In this document: piece after piece, positions 51,806-60,805 of the stretch
Layout: the number at the start of each line of letters is the position of its first letter
Numbering within the stretch: position 1 is the first letter of the stretch
Assembly: GCF_000807255.1 (NCBI RefSeq)
Contig: NZ_CP009268.1
Span: 3,626,384 to 3,690,383, forward strand
Direction: 5' to 3'
Origin: Clostridium pasteurianum DSM 525 = ATCC 6013
Lineage (GTDB): Bacteria > Bacillota > Clostridia > Clostridiales > Clostridiaceae
DNA: 64,000 nt
Program-made: the position numbers and the translations under genes
Notes under the pieces: generated by a model
What the model was told of the DNA's origin: nothing
What the model saw: only the letters and a program-made list of their open reading frames with translations
Database searches by the model: none

Positions 51806-53782
51806 TTAAACTCTATCAATAGCTTTTAAATGAACATCTTTATCTACTTTCTTTGCAAAAGTCAACTTTTTATCATTATGTGTTATTACCCTGCCAATAC
51901 TTGAATAATCATAGCCTCCAAGCCTATCCAGTTCTTTTAAGAATATATTGCTTTTCATAATATCAATTAACTCTTTAATAGTCTCCATTTCCAAATATTC
52001 TTCAGGCACTGCAAAATCGTATTCTTCATTGCACACTGGAATAAAATCAAGACCCATAATCTCTGCTGCTGAATATACTCCAAGACCGCAGTCTACATCT
52101 CCACTGGCTACTGCTGCAGCTACAGACAGATGAGTAAATTCCTCTCTTTCATATCCGTTAATATCTTTTGGAGAAATATTTAATTTTTTCAAATAATAAT
52201 CTAATAACAGCCTTGTGCCTGCTCCTCTTTGTCTATTTACAAAACGTACACCTTTTTTGTATATGTCTGAGATTTCTTTAAGGCACAATGGATTTCCCTT
52301 TTGAACCATAAGCCCTTGGATTCTATTTACTACCTTTATTAAGGCTATATTTTTACCTTTTAAGTATTTATTAATGTAAAAAATATTATATTTTCCACTT
52401 TCCATATCCAATAGATGAATTGGAGCGATATGGGTTTCTCCATTTTTCAGTGCCATTATACCTCCCATACTTCCAGTATGAGCAGATGATAAGTAATAAT
52501 CAGGATTTTTTACATGAATCAGATCGGAAAGTATGTCCAATATAGGATCATGGCTTCCTATACAAACAATAGTATTTTTAATTTCATCTATATTTTTCAT
52601 AAGGCTTATTTGTACCTTGCTTCCAGCCTCAATCCCCTCTACATTTTGTGGAATTTCCAATATTCCATCTGCTCTTACAAGAGACATGGTAGACCCTGCC
52701 CCTCTTGAAAGTGGGGTAGCAATGAATTTATTTCCCACATATCCAAGCTTCATTCTCACAAATTCCAAATACTTTAAGGAAGACATAACTCTTCTCGATA
52801 GAGTAGCCTCTAGCCTTTGTACTTTTTCAGTTTTCTTTCCCTGATATCCTTCTATAATTACTTTGAGAATCTTATCCATTATAAAATAAGCGGAAACTGG
52901 ATATCCAGGAATTCCAAGAACCGGCTTGTTTTCAACTTCTCCCAGGACAACTGGTTTACCTGGCTTTATAGATACACCGTGTATATAAACTTCTCCTAAA
53001 TCCGAAATCACATCGCTGGTATAGTCCTCCCTACCTGCAGAAGAACCCGCATTTATTATCACTATATCACATTCTGAAACAGCCTTTTTTAAGATACTTT
53101 TTAAAATATCATAATTATCCTTAACTATCCCATATCGTTTTGGTATCCCGCCGTATTGAGTAACTTGAGCACTAAATACTCTTGAATTAAAGTCAATTAT
53201 ATCTCCTATTTTAAGATTGCTGCCCGGATCTACAAGTTCAGTGCCGGTTGGAATAACACCTATTAAAGGCTTTTTATACACTTCAACGGTATTTACTCCT
53301 CCTGCTAACATTGCTCCTATATCCACCGGTCTTATCATATGCCCAGAGGGTACAATAAGTTGATTTTCAACTATATCTTCACCTAATGGCCTTATATGCT
53401 GCCAGGGTGCTGCACTTTTATATATTTTAACTTTATCTCCATCTATTTTAACTGTATCCTCAACCATTATTACACAATCATATTCTCTTGGAATTGGATC
53501 ACCTGTATCTACAACTAAATAATCCTTGCCTTCTTCTAGTGTAATAGGCCTCTTTTCAGAAGCACCTATAGTTTTTAAGCTTTGGACAGCAATACCATCC
53601 ATAGCAGAACAATTATAGAAGGGAGAAGATATTTTTGAATAAACTGCTTCTGAAGTAACCCTTCCTAAGGCTTCTTCTGTATTTAGCAATTCCTTATTTA
53701 AAAATGAATGTTTTATTCTTCCCAAATATTCACTGAGAGCTTCTTTTAATTCATAATTTGACAAATATACTTTTTGCACCAT
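51806..53782 (-). CDS. MoeA-like protein fused to a C-terminal periplasmic-binding-protein-like domain
   Basis: 658 aa from ATG at 53782, 8 nt after AGAGG. Residues ~1-405 are MoeA (GDPIPREYDCVIMVEDT, IINAGSSAGREDYTSD, SIKPGKPVVLGEV, GIPGYPVSAYF); residues ~410-640 are the PBP-like domain seen in LysR/ModE-type substrate sensors (CIGSHDPILDILSD, RQRGAGTRLLLDYYL). MoeA inserts Mo or W into the cofactor. The fused domain may bind molybdate or tungstate. It follows the first moeA directly (its stop overlaps the ribosome site), so the two are co-translated. Confidence 0.88.
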   Translation of the reverse strand: MVQKVYLSNYELKEALSEYLGRIKHSFLNKELLNTEEALGRVTSEAVYSKISSPFYNCSAMDGIAVQSLKTIGASEKRPITLEEGKDYLVVDTGDPIPREYDCVIMVEDTVKIDGDKVKIYKSAAPWQHIRPLGEDIVENQLIVPSGHMIRPVDIGAMLAGGVNTVEVYKKPLIGVIPTGTELVDPGSNLKIGDIIDFNSRVFSAQVTQYGGIPKRYGIVKDNYDILKSILKKAVSECDIVIINAGSSAGREDYTSDVISDLGEVYIHGVSIKPGKPVVLGEVENKPVLGIPGYPVSAYFIMDKILKVIIEGYQGKKTEKVQRLEATLSRRVMSSLKYLEFVRMKLGYVGNKFIATPLSRGAGSTMSLVRADGILEIPQNVEGIEAGSKVQISLMKNIDEIKNTIVCIGSHDPILDILSDLIHVKNPDYYLSSAHTGSMGGIMALKNGETHIAPIHLLDMESGKYNIFYINKYLKGKNIALIKVVNRIQGLMVQKGNPLCLKEISDIYKKGVRFVNRQRGAGTRLLLDYYLKKLNISPKDINGYEREEFTHLSVAAAVASGDVDCGLGVYSAAEIMGLDFIPVCNEEYDFAVPEEYLEMETIKELIDIMKSNIFLKELDRLGGYDYSSIGRVITHNDKKLTFAKKVDKDVHLKAIDRV

Positions 53783-53787
53783 AATGA

Positions 53788-55020
53788 TCACCTCTGAAAT
53801 TTATAAACATATACTTTTTCATGTTCATAAACTCCTTCCACATTTTTATTGATTTTTATGTAACCCCATGCTTTTGTAAATCCACTGATAGCTGCAGATT
53901 TACTCAAAACAGGTGCAGCTATATATTCTCCATTCACATTGTTAATAGTAACTGGAAGATATTCTTCTCTTCCCTTAGCTTTATGATAATTCATGTTGAA
54001 TTTACAGGGAATAGGATAATCCACATCCTCAAATCCCATCATTGCATTAATAATGTATCTAACTAGTATTCTATAAACCACAGCACAGGAAAGTGGATGC
54101 CCTGGAAGACCAAAGATAGGCTTATCTTTTATCTTCCCAAGTATAGTTGGCTTACCTGGCTTTATAGATATTCCATGAAAAAGTATTCCATGAGCTCCAA
54201 GTTCATCAATAACCTTTGCAGTTTCATCTTTTTTCCCTACAGAACTGCCTCCAGATACTAGCACTAAATCACATTCATTTACAGCTCTTTTAACAGTTTC
54301 AAATAATTCTTCATAATTATCTTTAATGATCCCATATAGTATAGGTTGTCCACCATCTTCAATAACCGAAGAATAAATAAGATAAGAGTTAATATCTCTA
54401 ATTTCACCAAGCTGCGGCTGTTTTTCAGGAGATACAATTTCATCTCCTGTAGAAATTATTCCAATCCTCGGTTTACAAAATACTTGTACTTTAGTGATTC
54501 CTAAGCTGGATAGCATACTTATGCCGTAAGGTTTCAGTATTGTTCCCTGTTTCAGCACAGTTTCTCCAAATTCCACATCTTCATCTTCATTCAATACATT
54601 TTCTCCAAAGGAAATAGACTTATTGGCAAGTACAGTAGCATCATCCATTTTATCTATGTATTCTATCATAATCACACTATCAGTACCCTCAGGAAGCATT
54701 CCTCCAGTTGGTATATACATACATTCACCTGGATACTCTAGTGATTTAACTGGCATTTTCCCCATTTTAACTTCTCCTTTTAAATCAAGCAAGGAAGGCA
54801 TACTTTCACTAGCACCCTGAAGATCTCTAAACTTAACAGCATATCCATCCACCATAGATCTTTTAAATCCAGGAATGTTTAAAGGTGATGTAATATCCTT
54901 GGATAACACTCTGCCATTGCACTCTTTAATATCTATCAATTCTGTTTTTAAAATTAACTTAAAGTTACAGTTTATAATATTCTTTGCCTCTTCTACAGAT
55001 ACTACATTATAAAAATTCAT
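53788..55020 (-). CDS. moeA: Molybdopterin molybdenumtransferase
   Basis: 410 aa, standard MoeA length with all domains: [18 protein letters not shown] near the N terminus, [45 protein letters not shown] and [13 protein letters not shown]. Uses adenylylated molybdopterin and molybdate (or tungstate) to finish the cofactor used by the dms enzyme at the right end. Two MoeA proteins, as here, often coexist in organisms using both Mo and W. Leader (55041-55106) and operator-bearing promoter upstream. Confidence 0.93.
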   Translation of the reverse strand: MNFYNVVSVEEAKNIINCNFKLILKTELIDIKECNGRVLSKDITSPLNIPGFKRSMVDGYAVKFRDLQGASESMPSLLDLKGEVKMGKMPVKSLEYPGECMYIPTGGMLPEGTDSVIMIEYIDKMDDATVLANKSISFGENVLNEDEDVEFGETVLKQGTILKPYGISMLSSLGITKVQVFCKPRIGIISTGDEIVSPEKQPQLGEIRDINSYLIYSSVIEDGGQPILYGIIKDNYEELFETVKRAVNECDLVLVSGGSSVGKKDETAKVIDELGAHGILFHGISIKPGKPTILGKIKDKPIFGLPGHPLSCAVVYRILVRYIINAMMGFEDVDYPIPCKFNMNYHKAKGREEYLPVTINNVNGEYIAAPVLSKSAAISGFTKAWGYIKINKNVEGVYEHEKVYVYKFQR

Positions 55021-55040
55021 ACTAAGCCCCCTATAATATA

Positions 55041-55106
55041 AACAAGAGACTAATTTTTCTGAAATAAGCTTAAGAAAAATTAGTCTCTAGTGTCTTCTAG
55101 TCAACT
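55041..55106 (-). ncRNA. Antiterminator/terminator leader RNA upstream of moeA, copy 15
   Basis: Minus strand: AGTT-GA-CTAG-AAGACA-CTAG-A-GACT, then GACTAATTTTTCTTAAG / TTCAGAAAAATTAGTC with a poorer T tail (TCTCTTGTTTA). Six-base loop. Confidence 0.78.
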
Positions 55107-55152
55107 AAATAATTATTATGATTCCAATTTAGAATTTAATAGCAATATAACA

Positions 55153-55210
55153 TATTATTCTTATGTGTTTAGTAAGATATATATTATCACCATTTTTTAT
55201 ATTATGTCAA
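55153..55210 (-). promoter_or_regulatory. Promoter with Rrf2-type candidate operator, moeA
   Basis: TTGACA (55205-55210), 16-17 nt spacer, GATAAT/ATAATA (55182-55188), then CTTACTAAACACATAAGAATAA. Divergent from the tatA promoter 80 bp away. Confidence 0.62.
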
Positions 55211-55289
55211 TATGTTTTAAATAAATTTTGTAAATTTGTAATTAAATAAAATAATTTTTAGATAAATACCAGTTTTGTTTATAATCATA

Positions 55290-55318
55290 TTGACATAAAG
55301 GGAAAAAATAAGGATAAT
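55290..55318 (+). promoter_or_regulatory. Promoter of the tat operon
   Basis: TTGACA (55290-55295), 17-nt spacer, GATAAT (55313-55318). Confidence 0.75.
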
Positions 55319-55348
55319 ATAAATATATTAAACAAATAAAAATATTAT

Positions 55349-55414
55349 GGTTGACTAGAAAAACTAGAGGCTAATTTTTTCTTAAAAATATTTAAGAAAA
55401 AATTAGCCTTTTAT
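55349..55414 (+). ncRNA. Antiterminator/terminator leader RNA upstream of the tat operon, copy 16
   Basis: GGTT-GA-CTAG-AAAAA-CTAG-A-GGCT, then GGCTAATTTTTTCTTAAA / TTTAAGAAAAAATTAGCC and TTTTATTTTATT. Almost the same as copy 14. Confidence 0.82.
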
Positions 55415-55520
55415 TTTATTTAAATTTAATAATTATTAAAATATTTTTTATTTTAATCTTTAATATTTATTTTTTGTTAATAAAAGTAATTTTTCCATAT
55501 AGAAAAGGAGGAAATTTATT

Positions 55521-55832
55521 ATGTTTAATATTGGCTTTGGTGAATTAATTTTAATTCTATTGATTGCTTTCCTTGTAGTTGGTCCTCAGGACTTACCTAA
55601 AGTTGCCAGAGCACTTGCCCGTGCCTTGAAGTATTTTCATGGTATTATAGGTGAAATAACACAATCTGTAAACTTAGATTCAGAATTAACTGAAATCAGT
55701 AATGTAAAAAGTAAAATTCAACAGACAGTAAAAAATGTTAATCCGTTAAATGATATTGACAATGAAATAAACGACGTAAAAGAGAAATTGAAATCAACTG
55801 AAAAGACATTAAAAAAATCAAGTAATTTCTGA
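55521..55832 (+). CDS. Twin-arginine translocase TatA/TatB-family protein (TatB-like)
   Basis: 103 aa. One N-terminal membrane helix (IGFGELILILLIAFLVVGPQDLPKVA) followed by an amphipathic helix and a long charged coiled-coil-prone tail; the F-G-E start and GP...LP pattern are TatB-like. First gene of the tat operon, AAAGGAGG before ATG. With TatC it would receive folded, cofactor-loaded proteins such as DmsA. Confidence 0.88.
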   Translation: MFNIGFGELILILLIAFLVVGPQDLPKVARALARALKYFHGIIGEITQSVNLDSELTEISNVKSKIQQTVKNVNPLNDIDNEINDVKEKLKSTEKTLKKSSNF

Positions 55833-55944
55833 TTCATATAATTTTTACATAAGAATTACATAAATTAAAAACTTAATTTATATCAAAGAAAATCATAATG
55901 AAAAACTTATTTAATTTATAATCATACTATGAGGAGGAAAATTT

Positions 55945-56130
55945 ATGAGATTTGGAAAAGCAGAAATTTTATTACTTATATTGCTTGCACTAATATTTTT
56001 TGGCGGTGGGAAACTTGGCAACGTGGGTAAATCTCTTGGAAAAAGTATAAAAGAGTTCAAAGAAGAAATAAAAGATAATAACAAAGAAACAGTTAAGAAG
56101 GCTGAATCTGATGATAAAGAGAAAGCATAA
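55945..56130 (+). CDS. tatA: Twin-arginine translocase TatA-family protein
   Basis: 61 aa. Single membrane helix AEILLLILLALIFFGGGKLG, then amphipathic KSLGKSIKEFKEEIKD and a charged tail, the TatA plan. GAGGAGG before ATG. The IS91-like element begins shortly after its stop codon and separates it from tatC. Confidence 0.9.
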   Translation: MRFGKAEILLLILLALIFFGGGKLGNVGKSLGKSIKEFKEEIKDNNKETVKKAESDDKEKA

Positions 56131-56303
56131 ATTAGAAGAACATATCCATATTTATAATAAAAAAGCGGCCACAGCCGCGTTATTTCGCTTCGCTCAACTT
56201 CTTTTGGGCGAAGCCCTTTAATTAGACCCATTTCTTAGCATATCTATTTCATAATATTTTTATAAAGCTAAAACCTTTGCGAAGCATATTGATGCTCCGC
56301 ATT

Positions 56304-56573
56304 TTAATACTCATAAGTTATACCATGAACTCCGTCATATTTTCTTGGTCTCATTATAGCTCCGCATTTCTCGCAACTAAATGTAGGAGGTTCAATTACA
56401 TTTTCATCATCTATTTCATCAAACATCTCAACTACATCCCTTGGTATATATTCTTCAACTCCACATTCTGTACATATATATAAGACTCCGTCTTCTTCAA
56501 TTAAATTTTCTTTCAATTTAGCTTTATATTTTGCCCTTTGTTTATCTTTTATTTTTTTATTCTTTTTAGCCAT
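56304..56573 (-). CDS. Small zinc-ribbon protein carried by the IS91-like element
   Basis: 89 aa. Lys-rich N terminus, then two CxxC pairs (CTEC ~34-37 and CEKC ~67-70) forming a likely zinc ribbon. It lies 15 bp after the transposase in the same direction, inside the element. No known function; perhaps an accessory DNA-binding factor or a passenger. Confidence 0.65.
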   Translation of the reverse strand: MAKKNKKIKDKQRAKYKAKLKENLIEEDGVLYICTECGVEEYIPRDVVEMFDEIDDENVIEPPTFSCEKCGAIMRPRKYDGVHGITYEY

Positions 56574-56588
56574 AATAACTACCTTCCT

Positions 56589-57827
56589 TTATACATATAA
56601 TGGCTCTATTTTATCACGAATTATTCCCTTAATCACACCATAATTGTACATTATCTCTTCAATTTTTATTTTGTTTTCACCTATTATTTTCTCTTTAAAT
56701 TTTTCTCTTACACTTACATTTTTATAGTATATATCATGAAATTTCATCTGTGTTCCACACTTTTCACATTTTAATGGATTCACTCCAAATGTAAGAAGTA
56801 TTCTTGTTTGCCAATTATTAATTTTTCTTTTGAACTCAGCAACTTTTTCATTTACCAACTTAAAAAATTTATTTTTATGTCTTGTGTTTTTAGCATATAT
56901 TCCATAATATCTTATCATCTTAAAATTCTTTTCTGGTATGTGTCTTATTACTCTACCTATAAAATCAATAACATCTATTTCCTCTACAACTTCTTCACCA
57001 TCTTCATGTCTTTCATAACGAAAAGTTACTTTTTTACCATCATACTTTATTATTCTTGATTCAGCGATAGCTGGTCTTGCTGTATATCTTCCAACATACT
57101 TTCCTGCTTGCTTTGCTGTTTTTATTTCACCTTTTCCATATACATAAAATCCATTCTCTAACCTTTTATATAGCTTATTTTTTAATTTTTTAAATTCTTT
57201 TTTTCCACTTTTAAGATTAATTCCTATTTCGTCTAACAATATTTTTTGCCATCTTTTCCTTAGTGCTGTATAATTTATATGTTTTGTATTCCTCCAAATT
57301 GTAATTTCTCCAGCACCACCTTCGGTGACAATTAAGTGAACATGTGGATTCCATTTTAAGTCTCTTCCAAAAGTATGAATTACTGAGATTATTCCTGGTG
57401 TAAAACATTCTTTTTTATTTAAATCTCTAAACCAGCTCATAATTGCTTTTGCTGAACATTTAGGTAATAATGATAATAGTTTTCTATCCCTAGCAAAATA
57501 TATTCTAAGTTCCTGTGGAATTGTAAATACCATATGTCTATGCTTTGAGTTAATAAGTCTTGCCACCATTTCATCAGACCATTCTTCAGATTTTTTCTTA
57601 CCACATGAGGTACAAAATCTACTTTTACAGCTAAATCCAACTCTTTTTATATGACCACAATTTTCACACTTAAACTCAATAAATCCATTATCTAAGGATT
57701 TACAATTAATCATCTTATCAACTTCTCTACTTATGTTAGCTCTAATTTTCCCTTTATATATCTCACTGAATTTTTCCCAATTATCCACAAATATTTGTTT
57801 TATAACACCTTGCATAATCATCACCAA
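56589..57827 (-). CDS. IS91-family (HUH) transposase
   Basis: 412 aa. N-terminal zinc-binding domain with CENC, CKSRFCTSCG (~50-75), the HUH motif in WNPHVHLIV (~138-146), the catalytic Tyr region IRYYGIYAKNTRH (~310) and a C-terminal CEKCGTQM. Matches the Y1/Y2-transposase plan of IS91/IS801. It appears full length, so the element could be active. Several Met/Val starts are possible at the beginning (MVMIMQGV). Confidence 0.9.
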   Translation of the reverse strand: MVMIMQGVIKQIFVDNWEKFSEIYKGKIRANISREVDKMINCKSLDNGFIEFKCENCGHIKRVGFSCKSRFCTSCGKKKSEEWSDEMVARLINSKHRHMVFTIPQELRIYFARDRKLLSLLPKCSAKAIMSWFRDLNKKECFTPGIISVIHTFGRDLKWNPHVHLIVTEGGAGEITIWRNTKHINYTALRKRWQKILLDEIGINLKSGKKEFKKLKNKLYKRLENGFYVYGKGEIKTAKQAGKYVGRYTARPAIAESRIIKYDGKKVTFRYERHEDGEEVVEEIDVIDFIGRVIRHIPEKNFKMIRYYGIYAKNTRHKNKFFKLVNEKVAEFKRKINNWQTRILLTFGVNPLKCEKCGTQMKFHDIYYKNVSVREKFKEKIIGENKIKIEEIMYNYGVIKGIIRDKIEPLYV

Positions 57828-58038
57828 TCACTAAATTTGCTAATAATTATATCAAAAATCCTATTCCAAAATATTACTTGTAATATTTTCCTCAAACTTC
57901 TAACATTAGATTTTTCAAGCCCTGCCGGGCAATATTTTTATACAAAAAATTTTTAAATTCCTAATATATGAAAAATTTAATGACAATAAATTAGGAACCC
58001 CAAAAACTATATTAGATCACTTAAAAGATCTGCGTAAA

Positions 58039-58701
58039 ATGTTATTAATAATTTCTATTTCTATAGGTGCTGCTTTTAATATAATTCTTATCTTTTTTGT
58101 AACCTACATAATGGATTTTATAGTTAGGCCTTTAAAAACTATGCATATTGAAATTATCTATACTGGATTGTCTGAATCCTTTACTTCACAAGTTAAGGTT
58201 TCTTTAATTGCCGGTGTAATTGTAGTATCACCAATTATTTTTTGGCAAGTTTGGACTTTTTTAAAACCAGCTCTTTACCCGAAAGAACGATTAATATTTG
58301 GCAGTCTGTTTATTTCAGGTATTTTCCTATTTATTTTGGGAGTAGTATTTGCCTATTTAGTTGTACTAAATTTATCCATTAATTTTTTTGTTTATACCAG
58401 TGGTACTTCGGCAACTCCCATGATTTCCATAAGCAAATATGTAGATTTCCTATTTAGTTTTCTACTACCCTTTGGAATAACTTTTGAACTTCCAATAGTA
58501 CTTATTATTTTAACACGATTAGGCATAATTACTGTCAGCAAGCTTTCAAAATATAGAAAATATGTTATATTTGCTATATTTGTTATTGCAGCCATATTAA
58601 CTCCACCTGATGTGGTTTCCCAAATTTCAATGGCTATACCCATTATAATTCTCTATGAAATCAGTATTTTAGCATGTAAATTAGTTAAAAAACGAATCTG
58701 A
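58039..58701 (+). CDS. tatC: TatC, 5' end disrupted by the IS91-like element
   Basis: 220 aa from the first ATG; six membrane helices and the TatC family features (FTSQVKVSLIAGVIVVSP, YPKERLIFG, FGITFELP). However the conserved N-terminal cytoplasmic motif continues upstream in frame as TILDHLKDLRK (58003-58038), and the frame stays open to a stop at 57907 with no ATG, GTG or TTG and no ribosome binding site. The native start has therefore probably been separated by the insertion. Starting at 58039 would remove the HLxxLR motif used for signal-peptide recognition. Function is doubtful unless a non-standard start is used. Confidence 0.75.
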   Translation: MLLIISISIGAAFNIILIFFVTYIMDFIVRPLKTMHIEIIYTGLSESFTSQVKVSLIAGVIVVSPIIFWQVWTFLKPALYPKERLIFGSLFISGIFLFILGVVFAYLVVLNLSINFFVYTSGTSATPMISISKYVDFLFSFLLPFGITFELPIVLIILTRLGIITVSKLSKYRKYVIFAIFVIAAILTPPDVVSQISMAIPIIILYEISILACKLVKKRI

Positions 58702-58736
58702 TGCAATAATAATATAATTTATCCTTCTAAAATTAG

Positions 58737-58773
58737 AGCTGTATTACAATGTATATATTTATTGTAATACAGC
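58737..58773 (+). terminator. Terminator-like hairpin after tatC
   Basis: Perfect stem GCTGTATTACAAT / ATTGTAATACAGC with a 10-nt loop; T run is poor. Confidence 0.55.
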
Positions 58774-58846
58774 ATCATTTAACAATATAAAAGAGATTTC
58801 TTTCCTACTGATTTCTAAAATCATTTTGAGACAATCTCATCCATAA

Positions 58847-59917
58847 CTAAATTGGTTTCAAGTATTTCTTTTTACTATAACATGACATGCAAAGCTCTTC
58901 TTCTGCCTCCGGCTTTACAGGTGCACCACATTCTTTACAAACTGCCGACTTAATTTTTGTTTTTACTGGGAGAAAAGCATTGTAAATATATACTAATTTC
59001 ATCCCTTCAATTGCTTTATTTATACAGACATTTTCACATACTCTGCAGCTGTCACATTTCCATACAGTATGATTTATAATCCTTGTGCCCTTTTCTCCTT
59101 CAGAAATATGAATTGCTTTTTGAGGACAAACTTTTTCACAAATTCCACACCCCCAGCATCTACTGCCAAATACAGGTGTATACCATCCAAATTTTTTTTG
59201 ATCAATATTCAGATATTTAATATTTTTTAATCTGTTTAGTAATACTTTCCTATAAAGTATTCCATCTAATTTAATACTTGCATCTTCTGGCAGCAGAGTA
59301 GTAATTGTCGCCTTTGTTTTTTTCAATATAAATGCAAACATATCCCTTCTAGAAAAATGTTTTTGAGGCATTGCTGACCCAATATCGTTGATAATAATGC
59401 GCTTATTGTATAATTCCTCTCCCAAAAATTCTCTTACACGTTTTAGCTTTATTTCTATTAATTTTTCATCAGAAGACTTTTCTGAACAACTATCACAACT
59501 TCTTCTGACAATTATTACTGGTCTTTCTAAAGCTAAACAAGCCAATATCTCCCAGGGATAGGAAGCTATACAATGTAATTTTATATCCACAGATATTTCT
59601 TCCTTGTGACATGCTAAAATAATCTCCTCTCCCTTTACTTCATATATAATATTTAGAATTTTATTCATGGTACTAGAAGAAGATCGTATCGTTCTTGATG
59701 GACATACAGAAACACATATATTACAATTAATACATTTATACCAATCAATCTTTTTTAAATTTGTAGATTTTATTATTCCCTGACTGCAGAATGTCTGACA
59801 TGCTGTACATACCTTTTTCCTCTGATTTTTATTGATACAACCATCATATTCAATAGTTGGATGATTTTCATCTATTAATTTATTGAATAAATAATTAGTT
59901 AACAGATCATTTAACAT
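58847..59917 (-). CDS. Multi-cluster ferredoxin-like protein of the dms locus
   Basis: 356 aa, soluble. Cys-rich N terminus (CTACQTFC, then CINCNICVSVCPSRT ~41-55), a cluster-poor middle with CDSCSEK, then CWGCGICEKVCPQKA (~254-268), CDSCRVCENVCINKA (~286-300) and a terminal zinc-ribbon-like CKECGAP...CMSC. Likely an electron carrier feeding or draining the DMSO-reductase-type complex. Weak ribosome site before ATG; separated from the torD-like gene by a perfect 12-bp inverted repeat (60033-60077). Confidence 0.75.
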   Translation of the reverse strand: MLNDLLTNYLFNKLIDENHPTIEYDGCINKNQRKKVCTACQTFCSQGIIKSTNLKKIDWYKCINCNICVSVCPSRTIRSSSSTMNKILNIIYEVKGEEIILACHKEEISVDIKLHCIASYPWEILACLALERPVIIVRRSCDSCSEKSSDEKLIEIKLKRVREFLGEELYNKRIIINDIGSAMPQKHFSRRDMFAFILKKTKATITTLLPEDASIKLDGILYRKVLLNRLKNIKYLNIDQKKFGWYTPVFGSRCWGCGICEKVCPQKAIHISEGEKGTRIINHTVWKCDSCRVCENVCINKAIEGMKLVYIYNAFLPVKTKIKSAVCKECGAPVKPEAEEELCMSCYSKKKYLKPI

Positions 59918-60032
59918 TATAGTACCGTTGTCAAAACCTTATAAAACTCTATAAGTTTGGTTAATTTTCCGTTCAATATACTAAAATTTTGTTGAAGCTA
60001 CTTTAATTCGTATAGCACTCAGTACTTAAATT

Positions 60033-60077
60033 TTCATACTGTTCATACTATATAGCAGTTTCATCAACAGTATGAAA
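60033..60077. terminator. Hairpin between the torD-like and ferredoxin genes
   Basis: Perfect 12-bp inverted repeat TTTCATACTGTT / AACAGTATGAAA with a 21-nt loop and no T run. Could be an mRNA-processing or regulatory hairpin instead of a terminator. Confidence 0.45.
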
Positions 60078-60111
60078 TACTTATAGGTATTATTTTACGT
60101 TTTACAACAAT

Positions 60112-60804
60112 TCACCTCTTTAAATTTATATTATCTAATACCTCAATAATAATATCGTAATCAATAACTAAAAATTCCTTCAAAATATTAGCCATCTCTG
60201 GATAATATAATTTAGAATCTGACTTTTGCATTGCATTTGCAAAATCAGGAATCCATTTTTGAAGATGATATTCCAAGAAATTTTTTTGATCCTTTAACAG
60301 TTGAACTACTATTTCCATATTTTCATTTTCAAATTCCTTTTGCATTTTTTTGCTTAAGCAGAAAATGAATTCTAATTCCAGTGCAATATGGTCATCTGCT
60401 ACATGAAGATATCTGGTGGGAATAATGCCATGCTTCATATAAATTTTACGGACTTGTAAAGTGCTTTCCCTGAATAAAATACGTTCCTTTGTTATATATA
60501 CAGATTCCCAGGGAGGGGCTGGCATTTTTTCCGGTCCTATAAGTAATCTTGTATACTCCATTTTAAGTTTATCAATAAAATCATCCTTTATTTTATAGGC
60601 AATAGATTTCAAAAATTCTGCTGCATCCACCATGGAATGATTATCTTCCATATCCAATAACTCCAAAGCATCTGTGGTAGTGTGAGCGGTTACTAATTTT
60701 AATTGTTCACGGCTTGGTTCAGCACCAAATATATTGTGAAATATTCCATACAAATAAGTTCTGCTTGCAATAAGTATTTCAATACTTTCTCTTTGATCTA
60801 TCAT
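60112..60804 (-). CDS. TorD/DmsD-family redox enzyme maturation chaperone
   Basis: 230 aa from ATG at 60804, one base after the dmsC stop and 9 nt after GGAG. Almost entirely helical; contains the family-typical EYTRLLIGPEKMPAPPWESVY and HIALELEFIFCLSKK. It would bind the twin-arginine signal and insert cofactor into DmsA before Tat export, tying it to the damaged tat operon nearby. Confidence 0.85.
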   Translation of the reverse strand: MIDQRESIEILIASRTYLYGIFHNIFGAEPSREQLKLVTAHTTTDALELLDMEDNHSMVDAAEFLKSIAYKIKDDFIDKLKMEYTRLLIGPEKMPAPPWESVYITKERILFRESTLQVRKIYMKHGIIPTRYLHVADDHIALELEFIFCLSKKMQKEFENENMEIVVQLLKDQKNFLEYHLQKWIPDFANAMQKSDSKLYYPEMANILKEFLVIDYDIIIEVLDNINLKR

Positions 60805-60805
60805 G

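Larger units (their letters stand above)
56150..57940 (-). mobile_element. IS91-like insertion element in the tat operon
   Basis: Contains an IS91-family transposase (56589-57827), a small accessory gene (56304-56573) and hairpin-rich ends with locally higher GC: GCGGCCACAGCCGC and GCTTCGCTC...GGGCGAAGC at the left, CCCTGCCGGGC at the right. IS91 elements lack inverted terminal repeats and move by rolling-circle replication, so the exact ends cannot be fixed by eye; limits are approximate to about 30 bp. Confidence 0.7.

Noticed and set aside
487-55414. Leader as T-box, SAM riboswitch, or ANTAR-type tandem hairpins
   Set aside because: No T-box sequence or specifier stem, no S-box core, and the loops lack the ANTAR hexaloop with A1/G4; the element is much smaller than these riboswitches.
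55911-56231. 106-aa minus-strand frame over tatA
   Set aside because: Antisense to tatA and running into the IS end; no ribosome site or family resemblance.
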